A stretch of 64,000 nucleotides of DNA from assembly GCF_000003815.2 (NCBI RefSeq), contig NC_049986.1, forward strand, positions 17,578,046-17,642,045. The letters run 5' to 3'. This DNA comes from Branchiostoma floridae (taxonomy: Eukaryota > Chordata > Leptocardii > Amphioxiformes > Branchiostomatidae). The position numbers and the translations under genes were made by a program. Numbering within the stretch: position 1 is the stretch's first letter; every line of letters begins with the position of its first letter. Shown piece after piece: positions 1 through 18,979 of the stretch. Below the pieces are notes generated by a model. That model had not been told where the DNA came from. It saw nothing but the letters and a program-made list of their open reading frames with translations, and did not search any database.

Positions 1-479
1 CCGCAAACACGGTTACAACGTAGCTAGTTCTTTTCAATCTACTTATCTTTCATGTGATTATAACCGGTACCTCACTCTTGCTACAAACTATCAGATGCTG
101 GTAATCAGAAGCCCTATATACAAGTCACAGTCCCTATTCAACTCCACTGATAGTCATATCCAAAAAAATACAATATCTAAGATGTACACGCTTGCCATTC
201 CTTGCAAGATCAAGTCAAACATCGTACAGCATATGTGTAAAGCATAAAGAAATGGCATTGGTCTACAGACGATGATAGTCTTTATGATGGAATGCTATCA
301 CAAGCTTTCACTATTTACTCACAGAAAGAGTACAAGAATAAAGATCGGAACTTAAGTCTGTGTCGTTGACTGTTGAATTACACTTATTCTCTACTAGGTA
401 AAAAGCTGTAATATTTTTGGAATATACATATATATTCGTCTGGTGTGATATCAAACAGTAATCAGGGCGTTTTCTTTCT

Positions 480-697
480 TTGTACATTGCCCGCGTCTTT
501 CTCTTCGTATTTCGCGCCATGGAGTCGAGGAGCGTCAAAGTTCATTGTAGTTAACTTTGGCCCTTAACCAATGACGAGGTTGCCTAATCACGTGACAAAC
601 GCCTTTAAAGCAAGCCGTCCCTCTGACGCACAGGCAATCTTATGGGTGACCTCTTGTCTGAAAAGCCCAAATTACAATTGAGTACAAATCGCTAGAA
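480..697 (+). promoter_or_regulatory. Putative proximal promoter and 5' UTR of the monooxygenase gene
   Basis: A CCAAT box lies at 568-572 and a CACGTG E-box at 589-594, within about 130 bases of the start codon at 698. No TATA box is obvious. The start codon context (purine at -3, G at +4) is good. The transcription start cannot be placed from sequence alone. The remaining upstream stretch (1-480) is AT-rich and I see nothing else in it. Confidence 0.3.
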
Positions 698-3600
698 ATG
701 GCGAAGAAAGTAGCAGTGATCGGCGGGGGTTCGAGCGGGCTGACAGCCATCAAGTGCTGCCTGGACGAGGGGCTGCAGCCCGTCTGCTTCGAGAAGGGAA
801 CCGACATCGGCGGACTCTGGAACTTCAAGGAAGACGCCCCGCCCGGCTTTGCCAGCGTCTACCGCTCCACGGTCATCAACACCAGTAAGGAGATGATGTG
901 TTACAGCGACTTCCCCATCCCCAAGGAGTATCCAAACTACATGCCGCACTCCTATATCATCAAGTACTTCAGGATGTACGCTGAGAACTTTAACCTCCTG
1001 AAACACATCAGGTGAGACAAACAGCCTAAACTCGCCCTAATCTGCTAATTTGCACAATCAATCGTATTCTGCTTCTAAAGAGAGCTTTTGTAATACCTTT
1101 TGAATTATCCCACATGCTTCTGTTCAATGATTATATCTGGTGTATTTAACATATCATTAAGCGCTCCTCTTGTACACATTGCACCATCATCCCATATGTT
1201 GTTGTTGAACATTTGCACCTTGGAGTATCAGCTATGCTCGCATGCAATGGTCTTGGTCAGATAATGAGGTCATATGGGCTTTATTTTGTTAAGAGCTAGG
1301 CTGACATACAAAATGCCCATTCCTGCTTCTCCTTTGGTGTAATCTGTAAGAGTACTTTTACAGATTATAGAGTGTTTTTTTTTTACTTTAGTTGAAGTGT
1401 TACAAATGTTATGGGGGAACCACCACACATCTTGGTCCCACAGCTATACTCTCCGTTGATAAACTACAACCTTGCTAGTTAATATTTTGCTCTTGGACAA
1501 ACGGGATTTCAGACACAACCATGGGCCTTCACCTCCAGTTACTTACTTCTAACAACGCCCCCTTGAGTACACACAAGCAGAAAGGCCAATAACAAGCGAA
1601 GGTTTCATTTCAACTTCCCATGAAATGTAATCTGTTGCTTCCTTGATATCATAACAATAAAATCATTTGTATTTGAGAGTCATTAACTGAGTGCTGTTTG
1701 ACTTTTACGAAGACTTTTTGATAACAAGCAGTGTTGAGAGCTCGGGATCTGAGCCAAAAGGTCGTTGCCCTTGAAAACACTGAAACGTGCTGTTTAAAGT
1801 TCAATCTCCAGATGTTGAAGGCTCTGAACAATGCGTCTCTTTTACACGCCCTCCAGACAATAAAAAGGGCGTAAATAGAATTGACCAGACACTGGTAGTA
1901 TGCTAGTTTACCAGTGGCCAAGGTCTAATCCAGGTCATTGACTTTATTCGTTTGGAGAAGAAGAAGAAAAGAACCAAAAACAACAATATGATTTTCTGCC
2001 ATGAAGATTGGCAGGTTGCCGTCCGGACCAGTCTGGCTGCCTCATGTTCGGGACGGCACGGGAACTCCGAAGACTAAGTTCACAGGATGTCTTATACACC
2101 TTTATACCTCACACGTCACAATATGTTGTCGGTACGTACTACATATGTACAAGCCTAGTTCAAATTCAAATGACGAGCAAATTTTCTCGATACTTTCTGT
2201 CAGATTCCGGCACCGTGTGGACAGCGTAAAACCTAGAGCGGATTTCGCAGAGACTGGGCAGTGGGACATCACATACACCAATGAGGTAAGTTTTGGACTA
2301 TGTGTTAACATCACACATCCAAAGAAAAAATTGTGGATTCATACAGTCAACCTTACCTCTGCATGTATGTGACCACTTGTTGGTGGTCTCTTAGAAAATG
2401 TTCCCATTAATACAAGCATTAAAATGCTGAGTAAGAGAATGCATTCAACTCCATACTGTCTACTTCTAGGAGAAGAACGAGACCACCACAGAAGTGTTCG
2501 ATGCCGTAATGGTGTGTACAGGACATCACGTGTACCCACACTACCCCAGGGACAGCTTCCCGGGAATTGATGACTTTCAAGGGAAGACCATCCACAGGTA
2601 AACATCGTAATCATCAAAATAACACACCTATAGGAGTATACACATTATCATATGACGTCCAATATGAGTATAATGCTTTAGCACATACTACATGTAGTAC
2701 AGAAAAATAAAAACCATGGGACCACATATTACGCACATATTAGATATAAAGACAATCCATTCTGTATCTGTATCTGTATCTATGTAGCCAGTATAACCGC
2801 CGTTCGGCGTAACATACCAGCTTCGCAGGCACGCGGCGCGGCAGCAGCTGGTTATATTACACCGAACGACCCGAAATCCATTTAGAGATTCTTACGTTGT
2901 ACTGACCACAGATATTAGGAAACAAAGACATTCAGGCACACTTGAACGATATCTAAATCTTTGTCACGGGGTTAAAACAAGAAACTAACGTTAACCGAAC
3001 ACAACAGTCTTTAGGCAAATGATTTCAATGATGGTCAACGAAGAAATTCTGGTATTTTGGACTACTAAGTATTAAACCAGGAGAACCTTTTTTGTGCTTC
3101 TCAAAGTAACCAATCAGTCTGATCTCAGTCCCTATCCTAACGGTACATCTCGCTTCCTTCACCAGCCACGATTATAAGGACCACCGCGGCTTCGAGAACA
3201 AGCGAGTCATCACCATCGGGATCGGCAACTCCGGAGGGGATGTCGCCGTGGAACTCAGCCGGCATACCAAACAGGTTTGCCAGTTCAACTCGATACCTAA
3301 ATCTCGCTGGACTAGCGTGCAAAATGGCGCAATTTGTCGCTTGGTACTGCTATTTTTTTTACATCGCGATTGGCAAGATAGTTTCATCATTGCAAATCTC
3401 TTTTTATAACAAATTTGTAATCAATTTACCAATGGAAAACAGAAAGTGTCATCAAAGATATCAAAAAACATGTTCTTCGTGATATCACAGCCATACTAAA
3501 TGATGAAGCAAAGGGCACATTGCTACTTAATGTTTGTTGTTAAGTAGACCAAGCGTTTTGACTTATTTCCTCTCACAGCTTTTCCTGAGCACCAGGAGGG

Positions 3601-4540
3601 GCAGCTGGGTGGCCAACCGGGTCTCGTCTCGAGGCCTTCCCATCGACATCTGGGCCACTCGCCGGTGGGCCGACGCCCTGCCGTTATGGTACAAAGAGCG
3701 GTTCGCACGCCAGGTGCTGACCCAGCGCTTTGACCACTCCGTGTACGGTCTCAAGCCGAAGCACGATGTCTTCGCACAGCACGTCATGGTCAACGACGAC
3801 CTACCTAACCGTCTCATCACCGGCTCCATCATCGTCAAGCCCAACATCAAGCGCTTCACCAAGACCGGCGTCGTCTTCGAGGACGACACGGTGGAAGACG
3901 ACATCGACGCCGTCGTCTTTTGCACGGGGTACCGCTTCGACTTCGCCTTCGTCGACGACTCCGTGATAAAGGTTGAGAACAACGACGTTTCCCTCTACAA
4001 GTACGCCTTCCCTCCCAAGCTGGATCCTCCCACACTCTGCATCGTCGGCCTCACCCAGCCTCTTGGCGCGATCATGCCGATCGCTGAAATCACGTGCCGC
4101 TGGGCCACAAGGGTCTTCAAGGGGACCCCAAGCTCCCATCCCAGGACGTGATGCTCGAGGACATCAAGAAGAAGAAGTCGGCCATGTCCAAACTGTTCTA
4201 CGCGTCTCCGCGGCACACCGTCGAAGTGGACTACATCACCGCGATGGACGACGTTGCCGTAGAGATCGGAGTCAAGCCTAACTGGACGCGTCTCTTCTTC
4301 ACCGACCCCCGGTTGGCCCTACAGTGCTACTTCGGCCCGTGCACGCCGTACCAGTACCGCCTGATGGGACCCGGGGCGTGGAAGGGCGCCAAGGAGGCGA
4401 TCCAGACACAGATGCACCGCGTTAAGTACCCGACCAAGACGCGCGCCACACCTGACGACGGTAACGCAGGGGTCCCGGTGATTCTCAAGGTTCTCGTGGT
4501 GCTGGCGGTGATCCTGGCTGTCATCTGGAACTTCCTGTAG
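698..4540 (+). CDS. Flavin-containing monooxygenase, five exons, with a single-base frameshift in the last exon
   Basis: Coding exons are 698-1011, 2204-2285, 2470-2597, 3166-3274 and 3579-4540, all with GT-AG introns and matching phases. The product of about 531 residues matches the usual FMO length. It has the FAD-binding GGGSSG at residues 9-14, the FMO signature FQGKTIHSHDY near 168-178, the NADPH-binding GIGNSG at 193-198, and a late FCTGY motif. The C-terminal hydrophobic stretch ending IWNFL is the usual ER membrane anchor. FMOs oxygenate soft nucleophiles (N, S) with NADPH and O2. The reading frame breaks at the G run 4121-4124: the upstream frame stops at 4151, while the conserved C-terminal third continues to 4540 in another frame. 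One missing G explains this, so assembly error or a null allele are both possible. Which vertebrate FMO is closest cannot be told; amphioxus FMOs are probably a separate expansion. Confidence 0.93.
2757..2875. repeat. Interspersed hairpin repeat with CTGTAT microsatellite edge in monooxygenase intron 3
   Basis: Repeats of tctgta at about 2760-2782 lead into an imperfect inverted repeat. The arm near 2800-2822 (ccgttcggcgtaacatacca) is complementary, with mismatches, to the arm near 2849-2873. This looks like a short foldback element. It lies fully inside the intron 2598-3165 and does not touch the splice sites. Confidence 0.5.
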
Positions 4541-5880
4541 ATCGTATGGATTCTGGATCCTGGACATGTGCTAAAAACAAGTCGATGGTCCTCCCACCAT
4601 GGAGGTCCGAATCAAACCAAATTTAACCAAACCAAAGCAAAACGAACCATGGTGACCGGTAGCCCCATAACAAAATTGCTTTCAGCGCACCTGATGTCCT
4701 TGCTTGTCTGTGCGCTCTCAAAAACTGTGATTTCTGTTGTCAAGAAATGCATCATTGCAGATTGACTTGCAAACGTTTACAAATAGACAAACTGTTGCTT
4801 AGATGCGGTCAAATGTAAACATCATTGTCCAGAGAAATAGACTCAATCAACATGACGAAATATTGTTACCCCAAAGTGGCGGTACTCAGGATATGACTGT
4901 TGTAACAGAAATGCTAGGCTACGTCTGGTTGCTCCTGATACCAATATAGGATAGGAGAGAATTATAGCTTTGCAAAACAGGATCGTTAACAAACGTTCTG
5001 TGATTATGGAGAAACTTTTGACGCAGCTAGCTAACTCGGCGCAAGTCATCATCTCTTTGGTACCTGCCACCGTTCGATTACAACTCCAGAAGAACTAGAC
5101 ACCAATTGGCAACTCAAACTATTTGAGTTTTAATAAAGCACTTCTAAAAGCAATGATTACTTACTAGGGAAAAGGAAAATTAGCACTATTTACCCAGACT
5201 TACAAAGTAGTAAATGGCCATATTGGCCAAACAAGCCATCGAAATAAATAAAGGCGTTGACATGACCTGACTTTTTTTTCACATTTTCATTCACAAACCA
5301 TGAATTACATAGCATTGCAAGCTATTTACGCTATTCAACCATGGCCAACACATCCATACCATAGACACAACGTTTTTGCACAAAATGCAGCATTACGTTT
5401 ACACATAAACATACCTAAACATGAGAACATTCATCACAACACAAACAACAGAAAACCAACTTTGTCATACATGCATAAAAACATTTACTAACATTTATTA
5501 ACAAAAAGAAACAAGAAATAAGAACATTTTCGGAAAACAAGATCAGAATACAAGTAACAATTGTAAACGGGTTTACACAGTAACATAAGCTTTACAAAAC
5601 TAGGAAAACATACAAGAAGAAATCAGCCATCCGTTCATTCAGAAATGAGAAAATGGCAATCAATTCTACCTCGTCATCCTTATACTGTACCCACAATTTG
5701 AAAAATAGCAAAGTTTGCTCAAGTCACCACTTAAGTCGCCACGTTGTTTAAAAAATGGTTGGACGTGTCTTGACGTCGTCTCAAACGTCTATCCTTGGCC
5801 CTGCGTATGTTTTGCCACTTGAGTCTGGCATTGTGTGTCTGGTGGCGCGCGCAAAATCCGGGGTCACGAGCTCTAGTCAC
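4541..5880 (+). other. 3' UTR of the monooxygenase gene and AT-rich intergenic DNA
   Basis: AATAAA polyadenylation-type hexamers occur at 5132-5137 and again near 5242 (aataaataaa). Either could end the monooxygenase transcript. No coding exon with convincing splice sites or codon bias is visible. Short open frames here are AT-rich and unstructured. Confidence 0.35.
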
Positions 5881-6328
5881 GCCCCCTAGCTCTGATTGGT
5901 CCAAGCATTTCGCTAGAATAACTCCGTAGAATCACTTGGATTAAGGTATACTCGTTCCATGAGAGACGGTGTGAAAACAGTCCACAGTCAGGGAGAGTGC
6001 AGACCAGGCAAACGAAACAGTTTAGAGAGAGACTTCTAACACTGCCAACACCGCCACTTTAGAAAGGCGAAGAAGTTTCAGGAACAGGAACCAGGTGAGC
6101 GAAACCATTTTCCAAACATTTCGCTAAAATCACTCCGTGGAATCACTTGGATTGAGGTATACTCGTTCCATGAGAGACGGTGTGAAAATCGGGTTTCCAC
6201 GGTGGGAGAGTACAGATCACGCAAACGAAACAGTTTAGAGAGAGAGAGAGACGTCGGCCGGGTCGACAGTCTTAAACTGCCAACACCGCCCTTTAAGACA
6301 GACCAGGAAGCTCAGGAACAGGAACCAG
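5838..6328 (+). promoter_or_regulatory. Putative duplicated promoter / alternative 5' UTR exons of the DNase-like gene
   Basis: Two tandem copies of about 211-220 bases (5901-6111 and 6112-6335) share most of their sequence. Each ends with ggaacaggaaccag followed directly by a splice-donor-like sequence: GTGAGC at 6095 and GTGGGT at 6329. A good acceptor (ttgctacag) ends at 7334, 31 bases before the DNase start codon. An inverted CCAAT box (attgg, 5895-5899) and a CACGCCCC box near 5877 sit just upstream of the first copy. I infer two alternative first exons made by tandem duplication. There is no transcript evidence. Confidence 0.4.
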
Positions 6329-6335
6329 GTGGGTG
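5901..6335 (+). repeat. Direct tandem duplication, two units of about 211-224 bp
   Basis: Unit 1 (5901-6111) and unit 2 (6112-6335) share long blocks, such as the ones around gaggtatactcgttccatga and gcaaacgaaacagtttagag. Unit 2 has an expanded GA run and local substitutions, so the duplication is not recent. See the promoter entry for its possible role. From 6336 to 7334 I see no coding exon, only AT-rich spacer, probably the 5' UTR intron. Confidence 0.85.
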
Positions 6336-7365
6336 AATCCTTCCTAAGGTCAGAACTCTTTATAGCACCTGTTGCCTCTTTATTATTATCGGCACAGTTT
6401 CCGTTAAAATGTCCATTTCGTCCAAGAACTTCTATTTGATTAAACAAGGGCGCTTTTGTTTCTCATGTGTGCCCTTATTTGTTGTTTCTCATGTGTGCCT
6501 TTATTTTGTATGTTTGCCAAGACTTCGTTTTTGTAATATCATGTATATTTCAAAACCAATTAAAAAGAATGAGTTAAAATAAAACAAGGGCACTGGAGAA
6601 TTCCGACATGGGTCTGATCGTATGACGTCATGTAGTCACATTCTTTATTTTATTTAGACTTAGTGGCGTGTGACCATGCATGACTACACATATCAACGCA
6701 TGAGAAATGTGCCGTGGGAGGGGAATAGGGAATGGTGTGTATCACTCAAGAAAAGTTCAGCACAAGACTCACGTCATATTTCCATACTACGGTTTGCCAG
6801 TCGTGTTCGTTCACGTTATGCCAACAGAAATCCCACGGGGTCTAAAAGTTTCAACTCTAAACACAGATCCTCAAGTTTATTTTAAGTGTTTTTGCATGAT
6901 GTCAAATGTAAGAAGACAAGATGAACACAACAATGGCCTGGATCTCTTTGGGTCTATTTCAAGGCATTGATTTCAGTGCTAGTCATGCAGCGGGCGTTAT
7001 TGTCAGTACATACCCTCTGGCGTAGCATTTTTACTTCGCTGTACAACCGAGTAGGCTATTGGCAAACGGTAAATACAAGGGAAGCTTGGTGTGCGTATGT
7101 CACAGATCACATTTCTGACCCTGAATTGTAAATCTAGCAACTCTGGACCAGCCATACGACATGTGGATCATGCATGGAGTTGTGTGGACATGTATTTTCC
7201 CATCAAAGTCTTCTGTTACACCTGTAGGTGCCCATTGACAAGGGGTTACTGTATCTTTTAGCCAAGGGCTAAATTAGGCTATTGAGGGCCATTCACCTTT
7301 CAAACGTTTTGTCCCAAACCCCTGGTTGCTACAGCTGACAACGTCGTGAGGAAGCTTGAAACGTC

Positions 7366-13550
<6,185 letters not shown>

Positions 13551-14072
13551 TCACCCTGATACTTTTCAGGCCAAAATGAGGAAGCTAAATCCGACTAAAT
13601 TCAGCGTGAGTGGAATGATGTCGATAATTGATACAATTATATACATTGTTGTATATGATATATATTCATAATCATCTTATTTGTCCTTGTCCCAAGTGAT
13701 ATACCCTGGGTTAACAACGTTCAGATTATATAAATTGCGAATGCTCATCTCCTCAATTCAAATTCTAAAATAGTTATCTAATGAAGAAGAGGGGATTGCA
13801 TATCGACCATGATGCCTGCATTAGACATGTATAGTCGAGTGGACTCCTTCCTCAGCTAACCGACATCTATCGCACCGCAGTCATGACTCTTTAAGACATC
13901 TGGAGCCCCATAGTTCAAGTCACGAATGAAGACCTTAATTTCACATATTTGCTGCTAAGCACAGGTCACATCAAGACATTAAGAAATAAATTTAACAGAT
14001 ACAAGATAAACCAACGTTAGATAAATTCAACTTCTCCTCGCTTTTCAGTTATGGTTAACTTTTATTCTCTTC
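13551..14072 (+). other. 3' UTR of the DNase-like gene and spacer
   Basis: AT-rich sequence with no splice-bounded exon. No canonical AATAAA was located close to the stop codon. An AAATAAA occurs near 13983. Confidence 0.3.
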
Positions 14073-14438
14073 NNNNNNNNNNNNNNNNNNNNNNNNNNNN
14101 NNNNNNNNNNNNNNNNNNNNNNNNNNNNNNNNNNNNNNNNNNNNNNNNNNNNNNNNNNNNNNNNNNNNNNNNNNNNNNNNNNNNNNNNNNNNNNNNNNNN
14201 NNNNNNNNNNNNNNNNNNNNNNNNNNNNNNNNNNNNNNNNNNNNNNNNNNNNNNNNNNNNNNNNNNNNNNNNNNNNNNNNNNNNNNNNNNNNNNNNNNNN
14301 NNNNNNNNNNNNNNNNNNNNNNNNNNNNNNNNNNNNNNNNNNNNNNNNNNNNNNNNNNNNNNNNNNNNNNNNNNNNNNNNNNNNNNNNNNNNNNNNNNNN
14401 NNNNNNNNNNNNNNNNNNNNNNNNNNNNNNNNNNNNNN
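14073..14438. other. Assembly gap (366 N)
   Basis: A run of N next to a repeated interspersed element. The repeat just to its right probably extends into the gap. Confidence 0.99.
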
Positions 14439-15135
14439 GAGAACCCTTGAATGGATCCTGATTATATTTGTTAGGTGGATGTGGGTTAGGAAAACGAAGG
14501 TCAAGTTCGATAATGGGCACCCTAGTGGCTGCCTAAGGTACTGCAGCAAAACTTTTAATTTTGGCACTTCGTGTTCTGGACATGCTGTGGTCATGATTTT
14601 TGAGTGGTAGATAGCCCTTGAAACAGAGAGTAAGTGCTGTGAGTTTGGACCCCCTAGCGGCTTTTTGGGAACTGCAGGCACCGATTTCCGTTCAAACTTT
14701 GGACGAGGATAACTTGAGAACGTGTAAACAGATCATCAGGATTTTCGGTATGTAGATAGAATGAGTGATGACTTATACAATGTAATACTAATTATGCAAA
14801 TCAGTAGCTTATTTGCATAATTAATGAGGAAAGTTCATAAATCCATGCCAACAGCATATAACTCAAGAAGCTGTGTATGGATTTTCATGATATTTAGTAT
14901 TTAAGTAGCGGCTGCGAAAAGGAAGGTTGTGTTCGAAAATAGTTGACGTAGCATTTTCCGTTAGGACGGTAGCGGGCCGAGTGTGTGCGTCCTTTTGTTT
15001 GTGGAATGCATAACTCGAGAAGCCTTGAAAAAATCCTGATGATAATTGGTAGGTGGGTAGGGGTCAGGAAAACGAAGATAAATTATGATAGTGGGCCCCC
15101 TAGCGGCTTCCTAAGGTACTGCAGCAAAACTTATT
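14439..15135. repeat. Interspersed element with repeated modules of about 120 bp
   Basis: Two well-matched modules (14439-14560 and 15013-15135) share ggaaaacgaag and end in ctaaggtactgcagcaaaact. Shorter relatives lie near 14640-14760 (ccccctagcggctt, gagaacgtgtaaacagatc) and near 14865. The modules all read in the same direction. The family is not identified from memory. The N gap begins directly to its left. Confidence 0.6.
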
Positions 15136-16100
15136 AACAGAAATAAACTGTGCTCTATATATCTCATTTTGACCTATATCTATGGACACAGCTGTTATAC
15201 AGATGGTTTGCTGGAGGACGCCCTTACACTGGGGACAAAGTCTAAATTGACAAGCATGAAATTCTGCTTGACCAGGGATGCTACAAGGTCATCTGTCAGG
15301 TCACAGTCTGGTTTTGGTAATGTTTGTGTGTTTGTGAGGAACAATAAGACCTTAAAGTCTTAAATAAAGGCATGATTATTTGGCGAAGAGATGGGTTCGT
15401 TGAACTCTAGTTTATTTTGCCTTGAGTTTATTTCATGTTTAGCAACTTAGGAAAACCGCGCGCCTGCTGCATTTATCTTGCACACAAAGCTAAGGGGTTG
15501 TTTTCCTCTTGATGAATGATAAATGTGTCCTAAGATACGGAAGAATTGTGAATTGTAAATGTATTGATGCTGCTGGTATCTTCAATTTAAATATATATCA
15601 AGTGTTGTCTTTGATTAAATGTCTTGTTAGGTGATTGTCACACAAGTGCGTATCCGTGTTTTATACAGGTCCTTTTGAGTTGAGTATTGACATTTTGCTG
15701 GTTTAGGAAATGTTAATTGGGTAGACGTTGTATTTTACTTAATTTATCAAACCGAAAAGATGTTTTCGGCTTCAAGCCTCACCCAAACCAAAAATGCAAA
15801 TACCGGGCCCTGTGACCGCTCCCTTATCCATATGCTTCGCGCGGCTTTCGTCCCGCACAAAGATATGCCAGAAGCGGTGCTTAGTCTTCAGTAGCTGAAC
15901 CCTTCAGACCTTGGTCCGTCTTTCCCTATCCCAATACTTCACTTCTGAGCGACATACAACACTTGAGGCTTTAACAGCGTTATAAATTTTATAAAATGCT
16001 TCGCTCAGTTTCCGAATGGCACACTCTGTTTCCGCAATAAGCGGTTAACGTTTAATTTATGCCCTTTGCATCGATGAAAGAAATGAACGAATATCGAAGG
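15136..16100. other. Intergenic DNA upstream of the C1q-like gene
   Basis: AT-rich spacer, with a more GC-balanced stretch at about 15770-15910. It presumably contains the promoter of the C1q-like gene, but no TATA or CCAAT box stands out. The short open frames here lack coding features. Confidence 0.3.
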
Positions 16101-16248
16101 ACCAAAACTACCGATCATACAGAACTGTCCCTTGTAATTGCGCCAAGAAAGTGATGTATGCTATACAGCAGTAGACACAGACTTCCCAAGTTCATTGACG
16201 ACGTTGTTTTTGTTCGGTCTTGGAAAACTAAGGATAACTGCGGAAATC

Positions 16249-18582
16249 ATGGTCGTCAGGGAGAGAAAATGTTGTAAACATTCGGCCCTGTTTATTCTCC
16301 TTCTTGCTCTGTGCGTAGAGGATGCGTTTTGTCGTTCCGTCGTGGAGGGAAGTCGAGGATTGTCAACTGAAGAAGGGACGTGCAGCCGACAGTGTAACGT
16401 CACCAATGTCAACAACATCACTGTCCTAGCGCCGCAAGGCACCCCAGGTCAGAAGGGACAGCCGGGGGAAAGGGGTGAGTACGCCGATAAGGGTTAGAAA
16501 TCCAGGCAAAGCTATTAGGTCCCATTTCCGAAACGGGGACCGGCCGGGATGTTTGCGGAAGCGAAAATGAAACTGTTTACTGGGGAATATAACGTTACAC
16601 AAATTATGCTCCTGACTCTGTTTTGTTGCTTTCTTATCATATCTTTCGTTTCCGAAAGCTACCAGGCCGGGTCTCGGGTTAGGAATTGGGACCAAGGCTT
16701 AAGTTACGCCAAAACGCAGTTATAACTTAACGTTACTCAAGCAACTGGATATGATTGTTGGAAACGACCAGACTTTTCAGGTAGCATCCACTACCGTCAG
16801 TCAGTGTTTCACAGTTTTCTGACCAAAGGGCTTTAGAGCTGGGTCCCGCCCCGTAAGCTATGTGGTGAGAAAAATATCTTTTAAGATATAAAAGCTAGAA
16901 CTTAAAAGTTCTAGCTTTTCTCTTGTGACCATTGTGATGCCTGACATGTTTTTCTTTTCAGGTACGCGTGGCATGCCGGGACAGAGAGGTGTTCAAGGCC
17001 CGAGTGGTCCCCCCGGGGAGACGGGTCTGCAGGGCCCCCGGGGACCCAAGGGTACCAGAGGTCCCCCTGGAGTGGGGATCTTAGCTGCCCTGGTGGTGGG
17101 TTTTTCTGTCGCAAGGTCTTCTGGGATGGACAAGGTGAGTGCTGGTGACATACAAACAGGGGTGACCTAACTTTAAATCGGCGAGGAAAAGGAACATCAA
17201 TGGATAAAGATTACTATTTGGACACGGTTAAAATATTGTATATAATCACTTTCATGTAAACGATAGGCATCTCATACTTGGGACATGCCGTAGATTGGGT
17301 AGAGATGACCATCTTAACATACAAATCATGATCTGCTTTGCACATTGCAGCATTCATTGATCTTATCTCCAAGCAGATTCATCGTGGTCAAAGCAGTACC
17401 CAATTGATTCTGGTGGTCAGTTGGACACTGCTTTGGCCCCTGTCTGATACTGTTTAATGCCACTGGTCAATCTGCTAGGACATTACATTTGTTCCCTGTA
17501 TGATCCCCTCCAGAGTAATGCTGACCAGACTGTGGTCTATGACATTGTGCACACCAACATCAAGAATGCCTACGACAGCAGGACTGGAAGGTTTGTGGCA
17601 CCGATCGGAGGTCTCTACTTCTTCACCTTTACAGCCATGAAGGGCAACGATAAGTCTGGGTGTCTACTCTCCCTTATAAGGTAAGGGTAAAATGTTAGAT
17701 ATCGTAACTGGATTTGCTCGGCTTGTAGACTATAGTTTATGGTAGCAGTCAATATATATAGTTATGTGCACATGTATTGCCAGTTGTTTAACATGAATGA
17801 CTTATCAGGATTGTTGTAAGGTTATATATTTTACAAAAACATTGGATGGCAAAGTGGGGGAAGCTGCATTAGGCCTTGTACAAGGTTGAAGAAATATACA
17901 TCTAACGTTTAGCACAAAAAAGATGTCAGGAAAAATACAGAAGGAGAAAATTGTACATTTTAACCCTATCATACCAATCACACCGACATATTGAGCCACT
18001 ATCTGACTATCTGCCAATCAAACATGTACCCCAAAATATACACATTTAGCAGTTTTTAACCATTTATTCAAATCTAAAAAATTATCAATCATGAGAAACA
18101 TGTACATCAGCCAAGCACAAAAAAGTGATCTACTGAGTCAGACACTGAATGTAATGCACAAATTTACATCACATTACCAAAGCTACAAAGACAAGAAAAT
18201 ATTGAGGGAAAACTGTCAATGTTTTATGCTCCCCCATTTGTGTTAAACAAATTATATAGGGATAAAGTTTGTAACAGAAATGCCAAGCTGAAAAAAAATG
18301 TAGGAATTTTGTCAAACAACATCTGCTAAGGCGATTTTAAAAGACTTGACTGTTGTAATTGTTGTTCCCAGGGACACGTTTATGGCGACTGGAGAACACA
18401 TTGTGTCAGTGTACATGGGACCAAAGGGAGACTACAGCTCCACTAGCAACTCTGCCGTTGTCACCCTTGAACCTGAGGACGAGATCTGGGTCCGCTTGGG
18501 AACGGGGTCGAGCCTCTTCAGCGACAAAAACAACTATGTCACGTTTTCTGGGTTCCTGATCCAACCACAGATCATGCCATAG
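16249..18582 (+). CDS. Secreted collagen-stalk C1q-domain protein (C1q/TNF-related type), four exons
   Basis: Coding exons are 16249-16474, 16962-17134, 17514-17680 and 18372-18582. All are GT-AG and in phase, giving 258 residues. The upstream open frame has no ATG before 16249. Residues about 12-28 form the signal-peptide core. C45 and C49 lie before the stalk and could link chains, and N50 and N56 sit in N-glycosylation sequons. Uninterrupted Gly-X-Y triplets run from G64 to about G112. A C1q domain (about 118-258) follows, with typical blocks [22 protein letters not shown] and the closing [10 protein letters not shown]1q domains trimerise and bind diverse ligands; in invertebrates they often act as pattern-recognition proteins. 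This specific ligand is unknown. The gene is convergent with the decapping enzyme gene, 588 bases apart. Confidence 0.93.
16890..16919. repeat. Perfect 14-bp inverted repeat (hairpin) in C1q-like intron 1
   Basis: AAAAGCTAGAACTT is followed by two bases and then its exact complement AAGTTCTAGCTTTT. The hairpin ends about 40 bases before the exon 2 acceptor, so it could lie near the branch point. No function is claimed. Confidence 0.7.
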
Positions 18583-18973
18583 TGATAGAAACTGACAAAT
18601 GTTGACACAAATGTTCAACACAGTCAAAGCTGTATAACTATAAGGGGCCACCTTTGTCAACAAGGACATTATATACTAGTAATGGCTTGGCCACTTTTTA
18701 GTGGTTACAAAGATACTTTGTCCCATTAATCCAAGCATTCATGGTTAAGAATCTAGTCTGGAGTAGTCACTATTGACAGGTTTGACTGTAGTTACTAAAA
18801 CAAACAAATGCACAAACAAACAAATGGGCAAGTAAACAACCTAATCAAACAAATGGCTGCCTTTGTTTTAAATGTACATGTTACCTGAAAGACTGATCCC
18901 ATAGACTCCCCACATCTCCCACAGATAGGTCAGATTATATATGTATGAATATGATTGCAATCTTACTACAATG

Positions 18974-18979
18974 AATAAA
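18974..18979 (+). terminator. Likely polyadenylation signal of the C1q-like gene
   Basis: AATAAA lies 392 bases after the stop codon, before the end of the convergent decapping-enzyme gene. It is the clearest hexamer in this 3' UTR. Confidence 0.5.

Noticed and set aside
692-1006. Minus-strand open frame opposite monooxygenase exon 1
   Set aside because: Shadow of the GC-rich exon; no family match. The same applies to the minus frames opposite 3563-4567.
2001-2372. Plus-strand 123-codon frame in the monooxygenase region
   Set aside because: It overlaps exon 2 and its flanking introns. The exon 2204-2285 explains the protein-like part.
14051-14681. Open frames of 136-208 codons across 14.1-14.7 kb
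   Set aside because: They exist only because N codons in the gap contain no stops.
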